Assembly: GCA_009823395.1 (NCBI GenBank)
Contig: CM020518.1
Coordinates: 12,396,501 to 12,460,500 of the forward strand
Origin: Thamnaconus septentrionalis
Lineage: Eukaryota > Chordata > Actinopteri > Tetraodontiformes > Monacanthidae
Direction: 5' to 3'
Length of the DNA stretch: 64,000 nt
The notes under the pieces are model-generated. The model was given only the letters and a program-made list of their open reading frames with translations. It did no database searches and was not told the DNA's origin. Position 1 is the first letter of the stretch. Each line of letters starts with the position of its first letter. A program made the translations under genes and the position numbers. This document shows, in pieces, positions 15,444 to 29,529 of the stretch.

Positions 15444-17637
15444 GCGACTGAGAAGAGATACGTTAGCAAATCCCAATCCTTTGAGCCCTGGGATCACTAG
15501 AAACACACAGTTAGCCTGATTCATTCAAAGAGCGAGTCTGAGCGTCAGGATACAGTTGTTCTGAATGTCCAATTGAAGTATTTAGAGTTAATCAGATGAA
15601 AGAGCCATATCAGACTGAAACACTTGAATGCAAAAAAAAAAAAAGAGAGAAAACATTTCAAAAACCGCATGTACATGTAACATGTTTGTTCTAAAACAAA
15701 AGCAAACAAAACTGTTTATATTTCATCGCAAACCATTAAAAGCAAAACTGCAAACGGCTATAAGAAAAACTTGCATGTTGCATTGAATCGTTCCTCAAAA
15801 TAATCGTAAATCAAAAAAATACTTTCAGTCGTTTTCCAAACAAATCTTTTATCTTCGAAACACTGAAACACTTCTACATGTAGCCAACGATTTAACAAAA
15901 TCTAATGTTAAATGAAAACACTTTATGTAGCTTCAAATCAAAAAACTTTTATCAGTTCGAAATGCATGAAACCACTTCTTAGTATTGCAACCGACTTCAA
16001 GCAATCTGTCAATTGAAAAAACATATTGAATGAAACCAATAAAACTTTTATCTGTTCCAAATCAGAAACACTTTTAGCATGCTAACGAACCACTTTCAAA
16101 AATCTACATGCGAAAATGAAAAAACTTACATGTTCGTATCCAAAAAAAATACTTTTATCTTCAAACACTGAAACACTTCTTACATTCAGCACGAAACCGA
16201 CTTTCAGCAAAATCTATGTCCAAATGAAAACGACTTACTTTTATGTCGTTTTTCCCCTAAATATAACGATACACATTCTACAATTTAATCATGTTCCATT
16301 CAAATATTGAAACACTTAACCTTTTAGCTTTGCCGAGACCGAGCTGTTCAAGCAAAATCTCAACATTCCGAAATTGGAAAAACGACTTACTATTGCATGC
16401 GTTTTTCCCAAATCAAAAAACTTTTATCATTCGAAATGCACTGAAACCACCTTTTGCTTTCAGAACCAGTTTCAAGAAAATACATTCGAATGGAAAACGA
16501 CTTCATGATGCTTTTCCCAAAAAATACTTTTACTGTTCGAAATCAAACACTTCTTACAAGCTTACAAACCTTTCCAGCAAAATCAACATGCAAAATTGAA
16601 AAAACTTAATTGACGTTTTCCCATAAAAATACTTTTACATTCGAAACACTAAACACTTCTTCAAATTGCAAAACCGACTTTCAGCAAAATTCAACTGTCC
16701 AAAATAAAACACTTCATGAGTCGTTTCCAAAAAACTTTACAGTTGAAACACTGAAACACTTCTTCAAAAAAACCGACGTTCACAAAATCTAACATTCCAA
16801 ATTGAAAACACTTACATTATCTTATCCCAATAAAAATACTTTTATCAGTTAATCCAAGAAACACTTCTTACAATTGAAACGACTTCTAGCAAAACTACAT
16901 TCCGAAATTGGAAAAAGACTTATATTGTATGCTTTTCCCAAATAAAAAACTTTTACTGTTCGAAATGCATAAACCACCTTTTAGCATATTAACGAGCCGA
17001 TGTTCAAGCAAAATTCAACATGTCGAAAATTGGAAAAACAATTAGCTTTCCAAATGAAAACGACGTTCCAAAAATCATCACTTCCTTACAGTTAAGAGAC
17101 CAGTTTCCAACAAAAAATTGAAATGGAAAAACACTGAATACTTTTCCAATCAAAACTGATAGTCAATCCAAATCACCATTCCTTTGATAGTTGGCAGAGA
17201 CAGACATAATTAATTCTCTTTTCAAAGTCACTTCATGTTAAATGTAGTTTGCAATAAATTTTTATTTGAACTATAAAAACTTAAATGTTAAAGACGACTT
17301 TCAAAAATGTTATTCCAAATCAAGTTCTTATTACTATTTAATGTTTTTCCTTTGTTAAATTGCTTAAGTCAGTTCAACTACAACACTTTAAAAAATACAG
17401 ATTGATAATCAAGAAATAATTTATAAATTCAACTGCAATAAACGTTTTATGTAAATAGCGTGTTGAACTCAGAGTCAATAAATATTGATTCACGTTCAAA
17501 TATAAACTTTTAAGAATGATTATGGACGACTTAACTGAAAAAGTTCATCAAATATGAATATCATGTTCTCTATCAATCGCAAAAAGTTATAAATAATGGT
17601 TCCCAATCAAGAAAAAACTTAAGTACAAATCAAAAAT

Positions 17638-17790
17638 GCTCCTCCGTGCGAGAAGGGGGCAGACACCGACCGTGCTGATGGTTGAAGGACCTTCGCCATC
17701 CACGTCCAGCTCTCCTGGCCACACTGCCTTGTTTCCAGGAATCTTCTCCAAGCTCCTGAGACTGCTGGAAGACACAGCAGACCTTCCACA
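17638..17790. repeat. Module copy B, clean core
   Basis: Matches 24609-24760 over about 150 bp, with one fewer G in the first G-run. Blurred module sequence lies on both sides, to about 17170 and 18360. Confidence 0.85.
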
Positions 17791-20559
17791 ACGGACCCAC
17801 AGTTAAAAGCAGAATGATACAACAAATAAAAGCCGCATTAAAAAAAAATAAAAAAGAGCCAGCATGAAAATACAAGTCAAACACTGAGGTGACTGACCAG
17901 AAGAGAGTGGACCCGGTCCACAACCCTCCTGGTGGAGGGCTCGTGACGACCAGAGCGGACTGAAGCCGTGACTGCAACACCCAGGTATTTCTCTGAGCCT
18001 GGAAGGTAGTAGACAGACACCACAGTATCCTGGAATACATTAGAAAAAGAAAGAGAGGTAACTAAACCGCAGGTTTAGCTGTGTTGTTGCCTAATGCCAA
18101 TAACTGTATTTACGTAAACAGGTAACAAAACCGCCATGATGCAGAACTGACGACTTTGCAGGCTAAAAAAGAAAAAAAGAAAGTAACTTTTAAATACGCT
18201 AGTACTATAGTCAATGGTTCTTGTGCTAAATACACAAAGCAATCAAAGCACTGTTTATATTTCATCGAAACGCAATTAAAAGTCAAAACTGAAATAACCT
18301 ATATGAAAGCAGAAAACCTTTTTGCATGGTTGGCATGGAACATCTGTCCACAAACTCACATCGAAAACGAAAAACGACTTACTATTGCATGTCGTTTTTC
18401 CAACAAAAAAAAAACTTTTACAGTTGAAATGCACGAAACCACCTTCTTAGCATAGCTTGCGAAGACAGCTTCCAGCAAAATTCACATTCAAAATTGAAAA
18501 AACTTACTTTGATCGTTTTCAAATACTAAAACACTTTTACAGTTCAAAGCACTGAAACCACCTTCTTAGCATAGCTTGACAGACTCTTTCAAAAAAATCT
18601 TGTCTAACCAACCTAAATACTCAACTGAAATTACGTAAAAAAATTTTGGTTTTCAAAAAATTTCTAAACCTTGACTTACTCATTGCATGTCGTTTTTCCC
18701 AAAACTAAAAATACTTTGTATCAGTTCGAAATGCATGGAACCACCTTCTTAGCATGAAGCCAGCGAGACCGAGCTGTTTCAAGCAAAATCTCAACATAAC
18801 TGAAAATTGGAAAAAACGACTTATTATTGTACGCGTCGTTTTTTCCCAAACTCTAAAATACTTTTATCGTCTGAAATGCAGGAACTACCTACTTAGCATA
18901 CAGCTAGCATCGAGACCTGTTGTATTATGTCAGTTTCAAATGTTAAAAATACTTTATCGTTCAGCACTGAAACTTTCAGCATATGAAGTTTAACAGACCA
19001 GCTGTTCCGTAAGCAAAATCTCAACATAAACCGAAGGTGGAAAAAAACGACTTACTGATGTACGTCGTTTTTCCCAAAAAGCTAAAAAATACTTTTATCA
19101 GTTCAGAAATGCACTGAAAACCGCAGCCTTAGCATAGCTAGGCACATCTAGGACCCAGCTAAACCAAGCAAAATCTCAACATGTCGAAAAACTGGAAAAA
19201 CGACTTACTATTGTATAAATGCTTTTCCCAAATCTACAATACTTTTATCTGTCCGAAATGCACTGAAACCACCTTCTTAGCGCAAGCTTAACACCCAGAC
19301 CGAAGAGTTGTTCATAGCAAAACATAAATGTCGAAGGTGGAAAATCGACGCAACCATTGTGTCGTTTTTCCCAAACTCTACAACAACATTTTTATCAGTC
19401 TGAAATGCACTGAAACCACCTTCACCGCGTAACTTAGGCATTTAGACCCAGCTGTTCAAAGCAAAATCTCAACAGATGTCCGAAAATTGGAAAAAAGCTA
19501 CTTACTATTGACATATGGTTTTTCCTAAACTAAAAATACTTTTATCGGTCTTCAATGCACTGAAACCGCCTTCTGGCACATAGCTTAACAATGAGGCTTT
19601 AGCTGTTCCAAAGCAAAAATCTCAACACATAACTGAAAATTGGAAGAAAGAAGCGACTTTGCAACCGTATGTCGCTTTTTTCCCCAAAACAAAAAAAGCC
19701 ACTGTCAGTTAAATGTACTGAAACCACCTTTCTAGTATTATGCTTAGCATCAGGGCGAGTTGTTCCAAGCAAAATCTCTCAACATGTCCGAGAAATTGGA
19801 AAAAAGCGATTTACTATTGTATGTCGTTTTTTCCCAATACTCTAAAAATGCTTTTACTTGTTCGAAATGTACTTGAAACCACCTTCTCTAGCAAAATGAA
19901 GATCGAGACCTGAGCTGTTCAAGCAAAATCTCATCATCAGCCGAAAATTAGATACTTGAATTGAAAATTGCATATGCGCTTTTTCCCAAAAAGCTAAAAA
20001 TACTATCAGTTGAAGCCCGTACTCTAACCACCTTCTTAGTATAACCTAGCACGAAGACCTAGCTGTTCAAACAAAATCTCAATAAACTGTCCGGTGGAAA
20101 AACGACTTACTATTGTATGTCGTTTTTTCCCAAATGGCAAAATAACACATCTTGTTAAAATGCACTGAAAACCACCTTCTTAGTATACATAGCTTAGCAT
20201 CGAGAATGGCAGCTGTTCCAAACAAAATCTCAACATGTCCGAAGAATTGGAAAAAGCGACTTACTATTGTGTTTCAAATCAAAATTTTTACATAGCTACA
20301 CTGCACTCAAGCATACAGCATGAACTTTCCAAAAAAAATACTTTTATCAGTTGAAATGCACTAAACACCTTCTTAGCATAGCTTCCGAACCGTGTTCAAA
20401 AAATCTAACATGTCGAAATTGAAAAATTATATTGTTGTCGAATCCAAACAAAAAACTTTTACAGTTCGAAATCCAAACCACCTTCTTATGCATGTTAGAC
20501 AACAGCCTGTTCAAGCAAAACCACATGCGATTAAAGTTACATGAGCGTTTTTCAAAAAA

Positions 20560-21280
20560 AACTAAATCAATAAAGTAACTTTTAAAAATTAGCTCAGTTC
20601 AAGTAACTAATCCAGGTGATGCGATACAAAGTGTTAAACATTCAACATATTGATTTCAATGAATTACTGAATCACCTTCGTAGCTTGAGAATCTGTCAAT
20701 AAATATTCATCATCAATGATAAGACTGATTTTGGTTCCAATCAAATATTATAAATAAGTAACACTTTAATGCTTGAAGAAAGAAAAAGTGTCCATGCAAA
20801 CCAGATCATGTTGAAGTTGCACAATTGTCCCTTTTTCAGTAATATCTATCCAATACAGACATCTGAAACAGCAGACTTATCACATGTCACTGTCAAATGA
20901 GATATGATACACAATGAAAATACTTATTTAAAAATTTAATACATAGCCATCATTGAAAGTGTTCAATAAAATAAAATTCAATGATAGTATGCATGAGTTT
21001 CCAAATAAAAAGTGACTACAGTATCACAACACCTCCATGGTGACGTACGTCCGGAAACTACTGCGATAGGAAAAGACTTCATGACTAACACAAATCTTGA
21101 CGTGAGAAGAGCGACACCACATATAGTCCTGAAGACACTTCAGAAGTCAGCCAATGAGACACGCTTGCTTTCACATGATCTTAAGTCTGAAATGCTGAAC
21201 AGCCTTTACAGTGACAACCAGCTGTCCAGCAATTGCAGCAATGAAAAGCTTTGGCAAAAAAAAAAAAAGTAATTTCAAAA
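20560..21280. repeat. Module copy D (diverged or blurred)
   Basis: Phrases such as GAGCGACACCACATATAGTCC and ACACTTCAGAAGTCAG parallel GAGCGAGACACCACAGTTAGT and CACTTCAGAAAAGCAG in copy C at 25040-25090. Confidence 0.6.
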
Positions 21281-24193
21281 TACTATATAAGTCAAATGCT
21301 TGGTAAACCTAGCAACAAAGCAGGTTATCATCCTAACACCATTAAAGTAATGTGTAACGATATAAAAGACTTTATCCAGTCATAAATCACTCATAGTTAT
21401 ACGAAAACCTTTGAGTTATGCGTCTCCAGAAAAACATTCTACAGTTAAATCAAAATCACTATCAGAAACCCTTTAGTAGGACGAGCTGCAGCAAAACTCA
21501 ACAGTGAATTGGAAAACGTTACAGTATTTTTTCCCAATAAAATCTTAATGAAGTATCTCTAGTTAAATGCAGGAAACCAGCTATCAATAACATTTCAAGC
21601 AAAATAATCAAATGAAAACACTTTAAAACGCATGTGCTTTTTCCCAACAAAAATTTGTTAGATAACCATCTAATGCAAACAAGCACCTTCTACAATTACA
21701 GAAAACATATGATCTTCCAAATAAAATCTTTAAAATGAAAACCTTATCGAACATTAAAAATCTAAGTGAAATGAACGATAATCTTCTGCCCAGTACAAAC
21801 TTCAGTAATCCAAAACACTTTACTGCGAAACGGGTAAAAAATCACTTCGAATAAATCTATTCTTTTCCAAACAAATTATAAAAACACCTTTTATAGTTGA
21901 AGACGAACCCTCTAATCAATCAATGACAGTTCTAAGCAATTTCAAATTCAAAATTTTGTGAAAACGAACCACTTGCATCGACTTTCAAACAAAATAAAGT
22001 AACATTGAAAACCTCTTGTCATACAAAACTTGTTCAGAAACCAACACTTCTAATGAAAAACGCTACTTTCAGCAAATCCAATAAATAAAAATACTTTATG
22101 TATTCGATTTCCAAAACAAATCTTTTATAGTTAAGCAGAACCACTTTCCAACAACCAACGCGAATGAAAAAACTTACTTTGATTGTTTACATACATAACT
22201 TTTTCATTCAAATACTAAACCACTTCTAGCATGTACACTCAGCTGTTCAAGCAAAACCAACTGTTAGAAATTGAAAGCTAATTGAACGTTTCCAAATAAA
22301 ATCTTTTAATCAAATCTAAACCACTTTGCATAACCTTTACTACGACGTCAAAAACTCGAATAAAAGTCTTGTTTTCCAAAAAAACTTTAAATTCAAATGC
22401 CGAAACACTTAAAACACTTACATGAGCGTTTCCAAACAAAATACTTTTACAGTTCGAAATGATAAACCACCTTCTTGTGCTTCCAACATTTCAACAAATC
22501 AAATGTCGAAAATTGAAAACTTACATGAGCGTTTTCCCAAAAAAATTTTACAGTCGAATGATGAAACACCTTCTTGATGCTTCCAACATTCCAAAAATTC
22601 AAATGCGAAAATTGTAAAACTACGAGCGTTTCCAAACAAAATCTTTACGTTCGAAATGAAAACCACCTTCTTGCATGCTTCCAACATTCCAAAAATTCAA
22701 ATGCCGAAAATTGTAAAACTTACATGAGCGTTTCCCAAAAAAATACTTTTACATTGAAAACTGAAACCACTTCTTAGCTTCCAAACAAAATTTACTATAA
22801 CACTGATTGCGTTTCCAATCAAAAATTTCGTTCGAAAATGAAACACCTTATGTTCACCATTCAAAAAATACTTTAATTGGAAAACACTTAATTTTTCCAA
22901 AAAATTTTAAAACCTTTCCTCAAAAAATGAAATTTTTTCCAAAAAATTTTAAAACCTTTCTCAAAAACAATGAAATTTTTTCCAAAAAATTTTAAAACCT
23001 TTCTCAAAAACATGAAAATTTTTTCCAAAAAATTTTAAAACCTTTCTCAAAAAAGAAAATTTTTTCCAAAAAATTTTAAAACCTTTCTCAAAAACATGAA
23101 AATTTTTTTCCAAAAATTTTAAAACCTTTCTCAAAAACAAATGAAAATTTTTCCAAAAAATTTTAAAACCTTTCTCAAAAAATGAAAATTTTTTCAAAAA
23201 ATTTTAAAACCTTTCCTCAAAAACAAATGAAAATTTTTCCAAAAAAAAATTTTAAAACCTTTGCTCAAAAAATAAATTTTCCAAAAAAATTTTAAAACCT
23301 TTCTCCATATCATGAAATTTTTTCAAAAAATTTTTAAATAACCTTTTACGTTTTTCAATAAAATTGTTAAAAAATTTTTAAACCTTAAATCAAAATATAA
23401 TAAAATTTTTCAAAAAAAAAAATTAAAAACCTGTCTACTTACTGAAAATTTCAAATTATAAGACCTCAGACTCGTAAAAAATAAAAAAAAAAAAAATAAA
23501 AACGACACAACACCGGTTGAAAGTCTCTCATTTTGATGGTTAGAAAATATGTTAAAATCCCCAGTCTCTGTTAACTTGTATGAGTAAGTAAAAATATAAA
23601 GAAAATAAAAAAAATAAAATTTAAGGTGACAAAAGTATCAAACATATAATACGAGAACGGTAGATCACCAAAAAAGTGATCTAAAAAAAATCTAGACTCT
23701 AGTAGTTGATCAGGTGCTGCTAACTACAAAAAACTAACTTCAGTTTCAACAAAAACTTAAAAAAAAAACTAAATAAAAAAAGTCCAAAAACAACAACCCG
23801 GCAGATCCAACATTAAAACTCGTAAAAAGATTTTTTCATTAATTTTAAAACTAAATTGCAAAAAAAAAAAAAATTTAGTTGAAACAAAAAAATTTTTTTT
23901 CCAACAAAAATAAAAACTTTTGTCAAAAGAAAATTTTTTCCAAAAAAATTTTAAAACCTTTCTCAAAAAATGAAAATTTTTTCCAAAAATTTTAAAACCT
24001 TCTATGTTTCCAAAAAAATTTTAAAACCTTACTCAAAAACATGAAAATTTTTTCCAAAAAATTTTAAAACCTTTCTCAAAAAAAATGAAAATTTTTTCCA
24101 AAAAAATTTTAAAACCTTTCTCAAAAAAAATGAAATTTTTCCAAAAAATTTTAAAACCTTTCTCAAAAAAATGAAAATTTTCCAAAAAATTTA

Positions 24194-25440
24194 AAATTGA
24201 TGGATTGATTTGGTTTATTGACTGATAAATAACTTAAATAAAAAGACTTTCAAAAAATGTGTTGTTCTCCTACATTCCAAGGTTCTTCATTGACTATTTA
24301 ATTATCCTTTGGTTGATTGCTTGTCTACTTCGACTACAACAGTGTTGAAAAACATACAGATTGATCAATCAATGAAATAATTGAGTAATAAATTGACAAC
24401 TGCAATAAACTGTTTTAAGTAAGGCATTAAGGTGGCCGAACCTCAGTAGCGTTGAAAATGTGTTCTACAGTTCAAATATTACAATTATTCAATGAATTGA
24501 CTGATGATGAGTTAACTGCAATAAAGTTGATACAAATGAATGTGTGCTCCCACAATCCCAAGTAATAAATCACATGGGTTAGACAAGTACTTAACTGACA
24601 AATAAAATGCTCCTCCGTGCGAGAAGGGGGGCAGACACCGACCGTGCTGATGGTTGAAGGACCTTCGCCATCCACGTCCAGCTCTCCTGGCCACACTGCC
24701 TTGTTTCCAGGAATCTTCTCCAAGCTCCTGAGACTGCTGGAAGACACAGCAGACCTTCCAGCAACGGTACCCAACCACGCTATCAATAGAGATATTGATA
24801 CAAGCCAGATGAAAAGCTACTGCATTAAAAAAAAAAAAAAAAGCCAGTCAGTTGAAAAATATATAAATAAAAATCAGCTGGAGGTGACTGCAGCCACAAA
24901 GACGCAGTGGACACCAGGTCCACAACCACCTCCATCAGGTGGACGGTGACGTCGGTGACGATCTGGAGGAAGAGATGAGCGCCGGTTCACTGCAACATCC
25001 CAGATTCCTTCTGGAGCCGCTGGAGGAGTCATCGTGAGGAGCGAGACACCACAGTTAGTCCCTGGATTCACTTCAGAAAAGCAGTCAGGACGTGCTGAGC
25101 ACGTGCAGGTTGGCTTTGACAGTTGTTGCCTTGAATGTCCAATTGAATGTGATTTTAGAGGATTAATATCAGGTGTGCAACACGCAGCCATCATTGCAGA
25201 ACTGAAACACTTTGAATGGCAAAAAAAGAAAAAAAGAAGAAGAGTAAACATTTCTAAAATACCGCTATGTACTATAGTCACACATGGTTTGTTGGTGCTA
25301 AAACACAAATGCAAACAAAGCACCGTGGTTTATATTTCATCCGCTAAACGCCAATTAAAAGTCAAAACTGACAATAACCGGCGTCATATGAATGAGCAGA
25401 AAACCTTTTGTGCATGGTTGGCATGGAACATCGTCGTCCA
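24194..25440. repeat. Module copy C (longest clean copy)
   Basis: Begins with the segment shared with copy A and continues through a GC-rich part (24880-25110) and a part ending in GCATGGTTGGCATGGAACATC, which recurs blurred near 18330. Short open frames on both strands are not conserved between copies and match no family I recognise. Confidence 0.75.
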
Positions 25441-27560
25441 TCAACGTCTACATACGTAAAAGAAGTTGAAAGACGATCGTCGTTGTCGGCCCAGGACAGA
25501 GTTGAAGCTTCGTTTCCCCCGCCGGCTCCAAAGTGAAAACGGACTTCCGCTTCCGCTTGAACGTAAACGGATCAGGAAAAAAAATCCTGATCCAATCAAG
25601 ATGATCGTGAGGGGGAAAAAATATATACATATATATTTTCGTGACTCGGGACATTTAATGAATTATGTAGAGATTGCTAAACCCAGTTATTTATTTCTTG
25701 TAAATTAGGAGTTTTTTTTGCCATTTTTCTATAGTACCGTCAAACAGCACTCATGTGTTGTGTATGTTGTCATTTGACACTGATTGAGTGTTGATTGTTT
25801 ACATAAATAAAGTTTGGGGTGGGGGGGGGGGGGCTCAGAGTGCTGGTGTATCATTAACCAACATGTACCATTACCTCAAGAATTTGAAGGAATAACAAAT
25901 AAATGACAAATAAATAAAACCTTAAGCACGCAGGTGGATCTTTAACATCTTGCCTGCGCACCCTATTATATTATAAGTCTGGCATTCACTGTTGATCAAA
26001 AGGAGTTTAATTTAATCAAAAACTGTAGATGATTACTCACTCACTCACTCTTAGATAAACCTTTTAGTTTCTGACAACAAGTAGCAGTGCCAGTGACAGT
26101 CATGATATTTTTTTTTTTTTTTCTTGAAACGCCAGTGCCAGATAATCATGCCTGTCCTCCAACATGGAGTATTATGACTAGAAAGTTTGACTTGAGGAGT
26201 CAACAATTCATACTGATATATCGACGTTCAACTCACGGCCTCGCATCCTAATTTAGAAACAACTCTGGACGATATCTGATCTTGGCATTAAAACATGGGC
26301 AGAAATCCAGGTCAATAGGTTTTGCATAAATAGAAAAGTCCCAACTTGGTGCCAGGAGATATCCGATGTCTCATCACTCTTCTTCACATTGCTCATTCAA
26401 CTAAAATGTTCCAACATTCAACACCTTTGACAGCTGAGAGGGTCAGGCTGCAGCTCAAGGCCCCCTCTGAGATCGTTGACTAAACATTCAGACCAAGTTA
26501 TGGAGGACGCCGGACAAGGATTGGATGCGGCCACTGATCAGATAAGCTGGAAGCAAAACAAAAAAAAAAAATGCACCCGAGTTGAAAGAGAAAACGGCAG
26601 ATCTGGAGTTCTGACGCGGTTCCAAGGACATTAGGTACCATCCAATCACAGCCACCTGCCTGATGTTGAAAGAGTGAAAGAACAGCCTCGCAGTAGCAGG
26701 CCAAAAGCAACACAACCATCCCTTATTAATACTGTTGTGATATAGAGGAGTTGGGCGACGTTCAAAGTCCCAAAAAAAAATCTGATTTTCTCAGGAATGT
26801 CACAGAGCCATTGAGCGCTAACAAAGAAAATTTGACTTTGCATGCGGATCAGGTTCCTCGGTCCATGGTTTTTAGGTCAATCGAAGGGAGAGACTGATTT
26901 CACAAAACTTGAGTATGTTTTCCCACCCCCACCCCCTTTCCAAAGTGCTCGTGTTGCTAAAGACAGATAACAATTTGAGTGCAAACTTTGTAACAGTGAA
27001 TATATCCGACATTGGGTAGTTTAGAGTCGTTGAGATAGAAGAAAACAACACGATGTAGTTTTTCCATGGACATACCTGTCAAGTAAAGGCATCCGAAGTT
27101 ACGCAGGCAACGCAAGGCCAGCCAGAAGCACCACGTTAGTGGCAAGAGTCAAGTGGCCAGCAGGTGGCGTTGTTTCAATGGCAGGGCCATCACAACCTTC
27201 TTGAACCACATATTCTACTGCATCTGGCTTTAAAGCACCACCGGAATGTGACATCCCAGGTCTTTAAGGCAGCAAAATGACACTATGTGTAACGGCATAT
27301 CTAGAATTCCTCTCTGCCTTACGGCTTAATAAAGGCAGCGACTCTCCAGGAAGGGGGGTCCTGGCGCTGGAGATGGAATCCAGCGCATTTCAAAAAACCT
27401 CGAAAGACGTCCGAAAGTGACACATTAGCTGCTTCGAACACGGAACTCTTCAGTTGTCCCACACGCACGCACGCACACACCACACCAAGCCTCCAGCCAC
27501 TGCGATTTACAGTCACACTACTGCCATCTGGTGGAGAAAAGACGACGCTGTCATCACCGC
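25441..27560. other. Intergenic sequence, no gene recognised
   Basis: An AATAAA at 25806-25811 followed by a G-run looks like a plus-strand poly(A) context, but I can support no gene ending there. The rest is unique sequence with a short CACT repeat near 26040 and T/A runs. Confidence 0.5.
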
Positions 27561-27582
27561 AACAACTTTTTCAATTCATATT

Positions 27583-27593
27583 TTTATTTTATT
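27583..27593 (-). promoter_or_regulatory. tnc: Candidate poly(A) signals of tnc (distal, overlapping pair)
   Basis: Two overlapping AATAAA hexamers on the minus strand about 640 bp past the stop codon. Confidence 0.4.
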
Positions 27594-27974
27594 CTTCATG
27601 GCCGTTGCACAGCCTCAGAGCCCAAATCGGGGAAAAAAAAACAGTAAAAAGACATTCCAATAATAATTCCACAGTCGGGATGACCCCTGATCCTCGGCTG
27701 CACAGCAAATATAAATGACATTTTTTAGAGGTAATTTTGTTCACTGAAGTGTCACCACAGTAACATCAATCAGTCTAAGATCGAGTCATTAAACTAATTC
27801 AGCGTTAAATTAACTTGGAACCGACGCCTTCTGACTATGTGCCTCTGACATGTGACTGATCCACCTCCACCTGTGCCCCCCCCCGCCCCTCCCCACCGTG
27901 CTGGGTTACAGTCGTCTGGTCCCCATAAAGCTTGAACAGTGTGTCGCTCCATGCTAATAAAACGCGCGGCTACT

Positions 27975-27980
27975 TTTATT
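27975..27980 (-). promoter_or_regulatory. tnc: Candidate poly(A) signal of tnc (proximal)
   Basis: AATAAA on the minus strand about 250 bp past the stop codon. Confidence 0.4.
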
Positions 27981-28225
27981 CATAACACAGCAATATGATC
28001 ACACGCACAACATCGCCAAAAGAATGACAAAAATACAGTAACGTCACCGGGGTTTTTGTTTTTTTTTTTGTAATTTTTTTGGGGTAATTTTTGCACCCAT
28101 GATCAGAACTGGACAACAGTCAGTGCGATTGTCTTTGAGTGTTTTCTGATTGTAAGAGACGAAGGGTGACACGCAAGACCTTGGACGTGTAGGAGGAGTG
28201 GAGATGTTTTTTTTTTTTAACGACA

Positions 28226-28336
28226 CTAGGAACGTTTTCTCCGGCTCTCGAAATTTTTGAAGTTCGCCGGCCTGAGCTTCATCTCTGCGAATTCTATCGA
28301 GTGCTCGTGGCCCTTCCAGTGGAACCAGTTGATCCC
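28226..28336 (-). CDS. tnc: tnc terminal exon: end of fibrinogen domain and stop
   Basis: Encodes [20 protein letters not shown] through ESRRKRS and TAG at 28226-28228. The basic C-terminal tail is typical of TNC. Confidence 0.93.
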   Translation of the reverse strand, partial: GINWFHWKGHEHSIEFAEMKLRPANFKNFESRRKRS

Positions 28337-29422
28337 CTGCAAGGTGGGGGAAAAAAAAAAGAAAGGGTGGAAATCAAGGAGAGAAGCCCACGGGACGTAC
28401 TGTACGATTCATCAGAGGAAACATTCCTTCCACAACACGCAGCGCTGGGAAATTGCGTTTCAAAATATTTCAGTTGAACGGTTTAAAGGTGAAAAACAAA
28501 AGAAAAGAAAAAGCCAGGAAGCCCTCGAGGAGCGAAGAAAGGAATAAATCGCTTACCTTACTGTGACTCTTTTCGCCGTACTTGCCCATGAGGTTCACTC
28601 GGTGACAGTTTTTATACCAGAAGGCGCCCTTGTAGGAGAGGGCGCAGTTTGTGACGGCGATGTCGTTGTCGTTGTCGTAGGTGGAGAAGGGCCGACCCTG
28701 GTGGTAGGTCATGGAGTCACCTGGAGAGGAGACAGGAGGGGGTCAGACTCACAGACACACTTCACTTAGTCCATTTACTGTCTTGTGCTTCAAGGAAGAA
28801 CAAGCCAGAGGGGATGTCCATCATGCCAGTCTTAGCACCGCCCACCTTAAAATTAAAATCAAAGCTACCTTTTCAGCAGGCAGTAGCGTCATTAGCGCTG
28901 AGCCAAGGTCTGTGAAGTCATCGAGGTTGCGCTGCTATTGATTGTTTAATGACTTAGGAGGCCAGGCGGTTGAGAAGGAGCAGATTGCACACACAGAAAC
29001 ATGCAGCCGATAAACAAAAATGATTGGTCACAGTTCAGAGTGTGAAAGAGTCAAGTGTGAAGAAAAGGGCTGGCAGCGCTGCAGGACTCCTTGCAAAAAG
29101 TTGTGCCCTTCTTCAGACACTAAGGTGTTGTGAGCGGCCATCTTAAATGGGACTGGTCACATGGTACGATCGAGATCACATGACACATTTGCTGCAACAA
29201 CTCCATGGCATAACTATCAGATGGGATATTGGTCAAAATCATGCATAATGAGATGGGAAAAAATTCTTATATATATAAATACATACACATGAAAAATAAA
29301 CAGGTAAAGTAGTTTGTAGTCAAGTCTGAGTCAGTGAGTCATGTATAAACATCTGAAAATATCTCTAAATAGAGTAGCTACACAATACACGCAAATATAT
29401 ATGTATATGTGTATGTATATAT

Positions 29423-29474
<52 letters not shown>

Positions 29475-29495
29475 GTATATATACATATGTATATG

Positions 29496-29529
<34 letters not shown>

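Larger units (their letters stand above)
15444..24193. repeat. Degraded copies of the 146-bp repeat and module; probable low-accuracy assembly patch
   Basis: About 8.7 kb in which the 146-bp unit can still be followed (GTTCGAAATGCA, ACCACCTTCTTAG, CGACTTAC landmarks) but with bases dropped throughout and spacing that shrinks. Module-like segments recur near 17170-18360 and 20560-21280. A short stretch at 17638-17790 is nearly perfect inside the garbled surroundings. From about 22900 to 24190 the sequence collapses to a 40-50 bp A/T pattern (CCAAAAAATTTTAAAACC...). I see no gene. Confidence 0.75.
27583..28225 (-). other. tnc: Probable tnc 3' UTR
   Basis: Non-coding sequence downstream of the tnc stop on the minus strand. 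AATAAA hexamers occur at 27975-27980 and, overlapping, at 27583-27593, so the transcript probably ends shortly below one of these. The extent is inferred. Confidence 0.5.

Noticed and set aside
24472..24949. Open frames in module copy C (also seen near 15.2-15.5 and 17.6-18.0 kb)
   Set aside because: They recur only because the DNA is duplicated; the frame and ends change between copies and no domain is recognisable.
25806..25811. 3' end of an unseen plus-strand gene
   Set aside because: Only an AATAAA and a G-run support it; no upstream exon could be found.
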